Source: Nocardioides alkalitolerans DSM 16699
Lineage (GTDB): Bacteria > Actinomycetota > Actinomycetes > Propionibacteriales > Nocardioidaceae
NCBI RefSeq assembly: GCF_000426525.1
Contig: NZ_AUFN01000010.1
Location: forward strand, 1,174,582 to 1,238,581
Direction of reading: 5' to 3'
Length of the DNA stretch: 64,000 nucleotides
Shown piece by piece: positions 58,057 through 64,000 of the stretch; the stretch's first letter is position 1; each line of letters starts with the position of its first letter. The translations under genes and the position numbers were made by a program. The notes under the pieces are model-generated. The model was not told the DNA's origin. It searched no databases and saw nothing but the letters and a program-made list of their open reading frames with translations.

Positions 58057-59184
58057 TCAGGCCTCGCGCTCGAGGAGCACCGCGACCTCGTAGTGCCCCG
58101 TCTGCGGGAACATGTCGAGCACCCGCGCGCGTCGCGGCCGGAGCGACGGCATCGCCGCCAGGTCGCGGGCGAGCGTCGTCGCGTTGCAGCTCGAGTAGAC
58201 GAGGTGGCCCGCACCCGAGGCCTCGAGCCAGCCCGCCAGGTCGGCGCCGATGCCTCGCCGCGGCGGATTGACGACGACGAGGTCCGGCTGGCCGCGACGG
58301 CTCCGGGCCGCGTACGTCGTGGCGTCGCCCGCCGCGAACGTCGCCCGCACGCCCGCCTCCCTAGCGCTCTGCTCGGCGCTCGCGACGGCCTCGGCGCTCA
58401 CCTCGATGCCGACGACCTCGCGGTCGGGCGCGGTGGCGTGCAGGGCGAACCCCCCGACCCCGCAGTAGAGGTCCCACAGCCGTGCCGGCGCGACCTCGTC
58501 CACCCAGGCGCGCCCCTGGCGGTAGAGGGCGGCGGCGACCTCGGTGTTGGTCTGGAAGAAGCTCTGCGGGCGCAGGTGCAGATCCACGTCGTTGACGCGC
58601 ATCCGCAGCGTCTGCCGCTCCGTCAGCACGATCTCGTCCGGCCCCTCGAGCACGGCCTTGTGCTCCGGCTGCAGGTTGACCGTCGCCACGACCAGGGTCG
58701 GCAGGTCGGCGAGCAGGGTCGGCAGGTGCTTCCGCACCCGGCTCAGCGCCTCCGTCGACCGCAGCACGAACCGCACCATGAGCTCGCCGTCCGGCGAGAC
58801 GGTCGCGAGCACGTGCTTGAGCTCCCCGCGGCGCCGCGGCACGTCGTACGGCGCCAGCCCCGCCCGCGTGACGAAGGCGGCGAGAGCAGGGAGCGCGTCA
58901 CGCAGCGGCGGCTCGTGGAGACCGCAGTCCTGCAGGTCGACGCCGGCGCCGGCCGGGTCGAGGATCCCGAGGGTGGGCGCGTCGACGGTGCCGCCGACGA
59001 CCATCTTGGCCTTGTTGCGGAACCGCTCGGGCCGGCTGGCGACGGGCGGGAGCCACTCCAGGTCGGACCAGGGCGCGAGCAGGTCGCGACACCCCTGCTC
59101 CTTGGCGGCGAGCTGGTCGTCGTACGCGCGGGGCAGCCAGCTGCAGGAGCGGCAGCGGCCGGCGTCGAAGTGGTGGCAGTCCAC
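58057..59184 (-). CDS. 23S rRNA (uracil-C5)-methyltransferase, RlmC/RumB type
   Basis: A 375-aa TrmA/RumA-family enzyme. Cys3, Cys11, Cys14 and Cys87 are placed as iron-sulfur ligands; LYCGVGGFAL binds SAM; VVNPPRRG and YSSCNATTLARDL, with the catalytic Cys, are conserved. GTG at 59184 begins at the family start DCHHFDAGRCRSC. It transfers a methyl group to a uracil, probably U747 of 23S rRNA by analogy with RlmC. Divergent from the next gene. Confidence 0.87.
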   Translation of the reverse strand: MDCHHFDAGRCRSCSWLPRAYDDQLAAKEQGCRDLLAPWSDLEWLPPVASRPERFRNKAKMVVGGTVDAPTLGILDPAGAGVDLQDCGLHEPPLRDALPALAAFVTRAGLAPYDVPRRRGELKHVLATVSPDGELMVRFVLRSTEALSRVRKHLPTLLADLPTLVVATVNLQPEHKAVLEGPDEIVLTERQTLRMRVNDVDLHLRPQSFFQTNTEVAAALYRQGRAWVDEVAPARLWDLYCGVGGFALHATAPDREVVGIEVSAEAVASAEQSAREAGVRATFAAGDATTYAARSRRGQPDLVVVNPPRRGIGADLAGWLEASGAGHLVYSSCNATTLARDLAAMPSLRPRRARVLDMFPQTGHYEVAVLLEREA

Positions 59185-59286
59185 GGCGGGAACGATAGGC
59201 GGAGGTGCGGCGGCCGGCGGCACCCACGGGATGGTCCAATGCAGTCCGGCCCGTCACCGCGGCGGCGCACCCACCTCAGGAGACCC

Positions 59287-60006
59287 ATGTCGACGCCTCT
59301 CGCGGTCGCGCTCGTCGCCCTCGCGGCGCTCAGCCTGGCGCTGCTGGTGGCCGGGGTCGTGGTGGGCGTGCGGCGCCCGCGGACCGTCAGGCGCCTCGTC
59401 GTCGCGGCGACCCTGGTCGCGGTCGGTGTGCTGGGCCTCGTGCTCGGCGAGGTCGCGCCCCGGGCCGTCGTGGCGGGCCTGCCGGGGGACGACGCCGGCT
59501 GCCTGCCGGAGCAGCTCTCCCTCTCCCTGTCGGGCACGCCGGTGGTCCTCCAGGTGCTCGGCGGCGAGCTCCACGGGGAGGCGGCGCTGGACGCGGCCGG
59601 GCTCGAGGCGATCGTCACCGAGCAGCTCGTCGGCACGCCCTTCGCCGACTCGGAGCAGCCCGTGACCGTCGAGCTCGGCGGGGGCGAGATCGCCCTCTCG
59701 CTGGGGTACGACGCGGTCCTCGGCACGATCCCCCTGGACGTCGCGGTCGCACCGGAGATCGAGGGCGGCGACCTGGGGTTCGGCGTCACCGAGGTCGGGG
59801 TCGCGGGCGTCGACGCCCCGGGCTGGATGGTGGACGCCGTGGTCGACCTCGGCCTGCAGGACCTGCTCACGGAGGCGCTGGGCGACGACGGGGACGACAC
59901 GGGCGGCGACGACGGGTGCGGCGCCGGCGACGGGCCCGCGGTCACCCTCACCGACGTCACCGTGGACGACGAGGTCCGGGTCGAGGTGGGGGTCGAGGTC
60001 GGCTGA
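59287..60006 (+). CDS. LmeA-like (DUF2993) membrane-anchored protein
   Basis: A 239-aa protein: two hydrophobic N-terminal helices (about 5-27 and 35-60), then an extracytoplasmic beta-rich domain (VVLQVLGGELHG, LGTIPLDVAV, APEIEGGDLGFGV) like the mycobacterial LmeA family, which binds lipids. AGGAG four bases before the ATG. Acidic C-terminal tail. The link to lipid binding is by family only. Confidence 0.75.
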   Translation: MSTPLAVALVALAALSLALLVAGVVVGVRRPRTVRRLVVAATLVAVGVLGLVLGEVAPRAVVAGLPGDDAGCLPEQLSLSLSGTPVVLQVLGGELHGEAALDAAGLEAIVTEQLVGTPFADSEQPVTVELGGGEIALSLGYDAVLGTIPLDVAVAPEIEGGDLGFGVTEVGVAGVDAPGWMVDAVVDLGLQDLLTEALGDDGDDTGGDDGCGAGDGPAVTLTDVTVDDEVRVEVGVEVG

Positions 60007-60014
60007 GGCCCGGT

Positions 60015-60035
60015 GGACCGGTCCAGAACCGGTCC
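60015..60035 (+). terminator. Hairpin terminator
   Basis: GGACCGGT and ACCGGTCC pair perfectly around a 5-nt loop, 9 bp after the LmeA-like gene stop. Confidence 0.6.
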
Positions 60036-60104
60036 GGTCCGACGCGTGCAATCTGCCAGTTTTGATGTAACACTCCCGATGTCACGTTCATCGAGGAGGT
60101 AGCC

Positions 60105-60911
60105 GTGGGGCTTGCAGAGCTGGTCTACGACCGGGCCGGGACGGGTGAGCCCGTCGTGCTCATCCACGGGATCGGCCACCGCCGCCAGGCGTGGCGCCCC
60201 GTCTTCGAGCGCCTCTCCGAGCGGTACGACGTGATCGCCGTCGACCTGGCCGGCTTCGGGGAGTCGCCGTCGTTCCCGGCCGGGGTGCCCTACTCGATGG
60301 AGGTGGCGTGCGTGCACCTCGCCGAGCAGTTCGCAGCCTGGGGCGTGGAGCGTCCGCACGTGGTCGGCAACTCCCTCGGCGGGGCGATCGCCCTCGAGCT
60401 GGGTGTCCGCGACCTCGTCTCGTCGGTGACGGCCCTCAGCCCGGCCGGCTTCTTCGGCCCCGTCGACCGCTTCCAGGCGCTCGGCATCCTCACCCTCCTG
60501 CGCCTCGCCAGCCAGGCGCCCGACCGCCTGCTGCGCGCCCTCACCCGCCGCGCCCTCGGTCGCCGCCTCCTCGGCATGACGCTCTACGCGCGCCCCGAGC
60601 GCCACGACCCGGAGGCGTCGTACGGCGACGCCGTGGCCCTGAAGCGCTGCACCGGGTTCGAGGCCGTCGCCAAGGAGGGCCTGCACTACGAGTTCTCCGG
60701 CGCCGTCGACGTGCCGACGACGGTCGCGTGGGGCACCCAGGACCGGATCCTCCCCTACCGGCAGTCCGCCCGGGCCTACCGCCGGCTCCCGCACGCCGCG
60801 CACGTCCCGCTCCCCGACGCGGGCCACGTGCCCATGACCGACTGCCCCGATGAGATCGTCGCCCTCGTCGAGGCCACGGTGGCGCGGGCGCGAGGAGTCG
60901 TCGCCGCCTGA
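60105..60911 (+). CDS. Alpha/beta hydrolase
   Basis: A 268-aa hydrolase: oxyanion HGIG (about 21-24), nucleophile Ser in GNSLGG (near residue 88), Asp in WGTQDRILP and His in GHVPMTD. GGAGG upstream of the GTG. It may be an esterase or C-C hydrolase; substrate unknown. Separate transcript from the LmeA-like gene because a hairpin lies between them. Confidence 0.87.
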   Translation: MGLAELVYDRAGTGEPVVLIHGIGHRRQAWRPVFERLSERYDVIAVDLAGFGESPSFPAGVPYSMEVACVHLAEQFAAWGVERPHVVGNSLGGAIALELGVRDLVSSVTALSPAGFFGPVDRFQALGILTLLRLASQAPDRLLRALTRRALGRRLLGMTLYARPERHDPEASYGDAVALKRCTGFEAVAKEGLHYEFSGAVDVPTTVAWGTQDRILPYRQSARAYRRLPHAAHVPLPDAGHVPMTDCPDEIVALVEATVARARGVVAA

Positions 60912-60955
60912 GTCCGACGGTTCCGCGTTCAGGCGGGGTCTGCGAGGCTGCCGTC

Positions 60956-61555
60956 ATGGCCGCACCCGCCCCCGCGCCGCCCTGGCCGTTGCCGGCGCGC
61001 ACCGACCTGCGTGACCGGTTGCTGCTCGCCTACGGCACCGGCCGCGACTACCACGACGTCCTGCACCTCACCGAGGTGCTGAGCCGGCTGGCGGAGCTCG
61101 GGCACGGCGACGACGTCGAGGTCGTGCTCGCCGCGTGGTACCACGACGCCGTGTACGACGGCAGGCCCGAGCCCGAGGAGCGATCGGCGGACCTCGCGTC
61201 GACCGAGCTCGCCGGCACGGGGGTCGACGTGGACGAGGTCGCCCGACTCGTGCGGCTCACCGAGCACCACGACCCGGCGCCGGACGACACCCGCGGCGCC
61301 GCCTTGTGCGACGCCGACCTCGCGATCCTCGCCGCCGCCCCGGAGCGCTACGCCGACTACACCGCGGGCGTCCGACGCGAGTACGCAGCGTTCCCGGACG
61401 AGGCCTTCCGCGCAGGACGCCTCGCGGTGCTCCGGGACCTCGCCGGTCGCGAGCACCTCTTCCGCACGGCGGCCGCCCGCGTCCGCTGGGACGCTCCGGC
61501 CCGCCGCAACCTGGAGGCCGAGATCGCGGCGCTGAGCGCGTCGGACCTCACCTAG
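60956..61555 (+). CDS. HD-domain metal-dependent phosphohydrolase-like protein
   Basis: A 199-aa helical protein with the HD-type metal motifs RDYHDVLHL, AWYHDAVYD (the HD pair), LTEHHD and DADLAIL. It is similar to predicted metal-dependent HD phosphohydrolases and dUTPase-like proteins. Substrate unknown. 44 bp after the hydrolase gene on the same strand. Confidence 0.83.
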   Translation: MAAPAPAPPWPLPARTDLRDRLLLAYGTGRDYHDVLHLTEVLSRLAELGHGDDVEVVLAAWYHDAVYDGRPEPEERSADLASTELAGTGVDVDEVARLVRLTEHHDPAPDDTRGAALCDADLAILAAAPERYADYTAGVRREYAAFPDEAFRAGRLAVLRDLAGREHLFRTAAARVRWDAPARRNLEAEIAALSASDLT

Positions 61556-61557
61556 CC

Positions 61558-61584
61558 CCGGACCCTGCCCGGCCGGAGGTCCGG
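61558..61584. terminator. Short hairpin between convergent genes
   Basis: CCGGACC (61558-61564) and GGTCCGG (61578-61584) form a 7-bp stem, between the HD gene and the DUF4031 gene. Confidence 0.5.
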
Positions 61585-61596
61585 TCGTGCGGGCGC

Positions 61597-61869
61597 TCAG
61601 GACGGACGGGACCGAGCCACCTTGCGTTGCCGGAGACCTGCCGCCGACAGACGCCGTACGAGCTCACGGCTCCGCACCAGCTCGGCCCCCGCGTCGAGCG
61701 CCGGCTGGAACAGCTCCTCCGGTACGTCGTAGTGGTCCCGGTCGAAGGCCCGGTCCGGTACGCCGAGACCCGCCGCGAAGGCGTGCAGCTCGTCGTAGGA
61801 CGTGTCGGAGACCAGGTGCGACCACAGCCGCCCGCGCCACGGGATCAGCGGGGCGTCGATCAGGATCAT
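61597..61869 (-). CDS. DUF4031 family protein
   Basis: A 90-aa protein opening ILIDAPLIPWRGRLWSHLVSD, diagnostic of DUF4031, a small family with unknown function. The HAFAAGLGVPDRAFDRDHYDVP (in parts) segment follows. ATG at 61869. Confidence 0.85.
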   Translation of the reverse strand: MILIDAPLIPWRGRLWSHLVSDTSYDELHAFAAGLGVPDRAFDRDHYDVPEELFQPALDAGAELVRSRELVRRLSAAGLRQRKVARSRPS

Positions 61870-61900
61870 CACCGCAGGCTAGTGCCCGGCACCGACGGAG

Positions 61901-62482
61901 TCAGGGACGGGCAGCCCGTGCACGCCGCCGCGCCAGGTCGATCACCGCCGCCCGGGCCTCCGACGTCGTACGACGCCGCACCCTCGCCACGACGGCGCGT
62001 CGCAACGCACCGGAGCCGTGGGAGCTCGCGCCCGACACCACCCAGGGGCGGGACCGTCCCCGCGTGTGCCCGGCAGCACGCAGCTGGCGACGGGTCACCC
62101 GGCGGTCGTGGACCGCGACCGAGAACAGCGCGCCGTCCTCCACCTCGCAGCCCACGACCATCCCCCGCAGGGAGTGCCGCAGGGCCGTACCGGCCCGACC
62201 GGGCTCGCCAGCCGCCCTGCCACCTCCCAGGAGGTCGACCAGACGACCGAGCCAGGCCGTCGCCTCGGCCGATGTCGGGGAGGCACCGTCGGAGACCGTC
62301 AGGCAGCACCCCTGGCCGCACGGGACCCAGGGCGAGCGGCCGCGGACCCCGCCCCTCATCGATGCCGTGGAGGTCGCCCCGGCGCCGGCACCCGACCTGA
62401 GCCGGCGCACGTCGCTCTTCTCCGCCTCGTCGAGCGGCGGTGTCACCACGACGTGCCCGACGAACTGGATGCTGCTGCTCAT
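61901..62482 (-). CDS. Hypothetical protein (193 aa)
   Basis: I do not recognise this protein. 193 aa, Arg-rich, no membrane segment. N-terminus SSSIQFVGHVVVTPPLDEAEKSD is amphipathic. Core VVGCEVEDGALFSVAVHDRRV. It may be a small orphan protein or a partly degraded one; the GGGGGAAGAG sequence before its ATG supports translation. Confidence 0.55.
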   Translation of the reverse strand: MSSSIQFVGHVVVTPPLDEAEKSDVRRLRSGAGAGATSTASMRGGVRGRSPWVPCGQGCCLTVSDGASPTSAEATAWLGRLVDLLGGGRAAGEPGRAGTALRHSLRGMVVGCEVEDGALFSVAVHDRRVTRRQLRAAGHTRGRSRPWVVSGASSHGSGALRRAVVARVRRRTTSEARAAVIDLARRRARAARP

Positions 62483-62641
62483 GTCTCTTCCCCCTGATGG
62501 ACGTCTCGTCGTTCCAGGGTGGCGGGACGAGCCCGCCGGCGTGGCGGTCGGCCGGCGCGTGTGGACAGACAGAACGGGCGCGCCGCCTGTGGAGGCAACA
62601 CGCCCGTTCTGCTCCTGCGTGCGTCGGCGACGACGCGTCGG

Positions 62642-63763
62642 TCAGTCGACCTCGAGCTCGAGGAGCTCGGCCCGGTGGGCCGCGTCCGTGACCTCGTCGC
62701 TGTCGATCGCGTGGGTGCGGTGGAACCACTCGAGCGCGTCCTTCTTGCGCCCAGCCGCCACGAGCACGTCGGCGTACATGTAGCGCAGCCGCACCACCCA
62801 CGAGGCGCGGGTCTTCGTGTTCAGCGGGGCGAGCTCGAGCGTCCGAAGGGCCGCGTCGACCTGACCGAGGTCCAGCCGTGCGCCGGCTTCGACGATGGTC
62901 ATCTCCGCCTTCGCCTCCGGGGCGAAGTTCGCCACGGAGGGGCTGCGCGCCAGCTTGAGCGCCTGCTCCGCCTGCCCGAGGGCACGGTGGCAGTCCGCCA
63001 TGATCGGCAGGTAGGCGGTGACACCGTTCATGCGCTTCGCGGCTCGCAGCTCGCCCAGCGCCTCCTGGTAGTGGCCTGCGGCGTACGCCGCCTCGCCCAC
63101 GGCCTCGCGTACGACGGCCAGCCGCGCCGCGCGAGCCCGGGCCGCCAGCGTGTGCTGGTAGGCCGTCTCGGGGTCGCTGTCGATCAGCTGCGTCGCCGCG
63201 ACGAGGTGGCGCGCCACACGAGCGGCCAGTTTCTCGGGCAGACCCTTCAGCTGGGCGGCGAGGTTGCGGTCGAGCTCCTTGCCGGTGATCTCCTCGGGGA
63301 GCGGCGGACCGTCGTACTGCGCCTGGTCGACCGTGCGCTCGACCTTCCGCTCGTCGTTGCGGTCACGGGACCAGGAGCGGCCCTGGCCACCCTGACCGCC
63401 GGACCGCGAGGAGCCGCCACCCTGGCCACCGGAACGGGAGCCACCACCGGAGCGCGTGGGTCCCCCGCTGCCTCGGCCCGGACCACCCGTACGACCCTGA
63501 CCGGGCGTGTACGTGCCTCGGGACCCGCCCGACGACGAACCGCCGCGGGCGCCGTCCGAGCCACCGGAGGACGAACCGCCGGTGCCGCCGTTGCGAGGTC
63601 CGCCGGTGCGGCCGCCACCGTCGCTGCCGGTGCCACGGTTTCCGCCACCGGCTCCTCGGCTCCCGCCGCCGGCACCGGAGCTCCGCTGTGGACGACCAGA
63701 GCCCCCGGATGCGCCCGGGCGCCCCGATGACGGACGACGGCCCTTCCCGCGTTCCTCAGCCAC
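62642..63763 (-). CDS. TPR-repeat protein with Gly/Ser/Arg-rich disordered N-terminus
   Basis: A 373-aa protein. The first ~135 residues are low complexity (Gly, Ser, Arg: repeats such as GGSSSGGS and RSGGQGG), resembling RGG-type RNA-binding disorder. From about 150 a helical TPR-like domain follows (AAYAAGHYQEALGELRAAKRM, CHRALGQAEQALKLA). AAGGAG seven bases before the GTG start. It lies near the end of the rRNA operon. A role in RNA binding or ribosome-linked function is inferred from composition only. Confidence 0.72.
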   Translation of the reverse strand: MAEERGKGRRPSSGRPGASGGSGRPQRSSGAGGGSRGAGGGNRGTGSDGGGRTGGPRNGGTGGSSSGGSDGARGGSSSGGSRGTYTPGQGRTGGPGRGSGGPTRSGGGSRSGGQGGGSSRSGGQGGQGRSWSRDRNDERKVERTVDQAQYDGPPLPEEITGKELDRNLAAQLKGLPEKLAARVARHLVAATQLIDSDPETAYQHTLAARARAARLAVVREAVGEAAYAAGHYQEALGELRAAKRMNGVTAYLPIMADCHRALGQAEQALKLARSPSVANFAPEAKAEMTIVEAGARLDLGQVDAALRTLELAPLNTKTRASWVVRLRYMYADVLVAAGRKKDALEWFHRTHAIDSDEVTDAAHRAELLELEVD

Positions 63764-63817
63764 TGCTGGTCTCCTTCGAAGTCTCTGTGCAGATGTGTGA
63801 TCGTACGTGCAAATAGA

Positions 63818-63851
63818 GTAGAGGCCATCCCGCGAACGGGATGGCCTCTAC
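63818..63851 (-). terminator. Rho-independent-type terminator of the rRNA operon
   Basis: A perfect 15-bp hairpin (63818-63832 and 63837-63851) with a CGAA loop, followed on the minus strand by an A/T-rich stretch that includes TTT, 11 bp past the 5S rRNA gene. Confidence 0.85.
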
Positions 63852-63861
63852 CTGAAGTGTT

Positions 63862-63979
63862 GTCCGGCGGCGTCCTACTCTCCCACGACCTCTCGATCGC
63901 AGTACCATCGGCGCTGAAAGGCTTAACTTCCGGGTTCGGAATGGGACCGGGTGTTTCCCTCTCGCTATGGCCGCCGTAA
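63862..63979 (-). rRNA. rrf: 5S ribosomal RNA
   Basis: On the minus strand it begins TTACGGCGGCCATAGCG and ends near GCCGCCGG; the conserved core CCCATTCCGAACCCGGAAGT (part) and GCGCCGATGGTACTGC (part) identify actinobacterial 5S. Ends are estimated to within about 3 nt. The 23S and 16S genes should lie to the right of the window. No other rRNA is present here. Confidence 0.93.
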
Positions 63980-64000
63980 CTCTATGAACCACCCCACCCC

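Overview
The window is very GC-rich DNA with dense coding, many GTG and TTG starts, and frequent 4-nt stop/start overlaps (ATGA, GTGA, TTGA). Gene content (IdeR/DtxR-type regulator, DevR-like response regulator, LCP protein, DUF2993-like protein, PP2C/SpoIIE multisensor phosphatase, a 5S rRNA of actinobacterial type) points to an actinomycete. Actinomycete-type flagellar genes (fliA, flgN) suggest the family Nocardioidaceae, perhaps Nocardioides. This is inference from the sequence alone. No prophage, insertion sequence or CRISPR array was seen.

Region 1 (1-32.4 kb) is a large catabolic supercluster. From the left: the tail of an HSD10-like dehydrogenase and an enoyl-CoA hydratase; a MenB/BadI-like crotonase and an acyl-CoA dehydrogenase divergent from a FadR-type GntR regulator; a complete branched-chain-amino-acid-type (Liv) ABC importer; an alpha/beta hydrolase pseudogene; and a P450 divergent from a luciferase-like monooxygenase. 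A long leftward operon follows, running from about 21.9 kb to 12.7 kb: ferredoxin, AtuA, small AtuA-like partner, aldehyde dehydrogenase, acyl-CoA ligase, 2-methylacyl-CoA racemase-like CoA transferase, EthD protein, an uncharacterised 378-aa protein, a UGSC-family protein and a TetR regulator. Divergent from the ferredoxin is a rightward operon of a second, paralogous P450, a KstD-like flavoprotein, a ferredoxin reductase and an MFS exporter. A second ABC importer (Fbp type) with a SnoaL-like protein closes the region. Together these look like uptake, oxygenation, CoA activation, racemisation and beta-oxidation/ring opening of a branched or alicyclic (terpenoid- or steroid-like) carboxylic acid. 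The substrate is not known. Both P450s lack the usual acidic residue in the I-helix motif, and the UGSC pair has no known function, so this is the best candidate for an undescribed system.

Region 2 (32.6-53.9 kb) is mostly housekeeping and signalling: a LigB-like protein, an LCP ligase with a small coupled protein, tRNA-Arg(CCU), a 32-aa membrane peptide, a GAF histidine kinase, a hydrolase, a sugar-type ABC importer without its ATPase, the multisensor phosphatase, a saccharopine-dehydrogenase-like reductase, DUF2277, a sirtuin, a DtxR regulator, a photolyase, a GH13 glucosidase, a MarR/MFS drug-efflux pair with inverted repeats upstream, and a DevR-like regulator.

Region 3 (53.9-64 kb) starts with a flagellar scar: flgN followed directly by what looks like only the C-terminal tail of FlgL, divergent from an intact FliA/WhiG-type sigma factor. 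After it come small conserved proteins, an EVE protein, a beta-lactamase-fold hydrolase, an RlmC/TrmA-type rRNA methyltransferase, a DUF2993-like protein, a hydrolase, an HD protein, DUF4031, a low-complexity TPR protein, and the 5S rRNA end of a leftward rRNA operon whose remainder lies beyond the right edge.

Three dispersed non-coding elements recur: near-identical hairpins at 12656 and 50260, a 32-bp repeat family at 27599 with a second copy at 53519, and a TCAT-N4-ATGA motif upstream of liv, P450/LLM and (degenerate) the Fbp-type genes.
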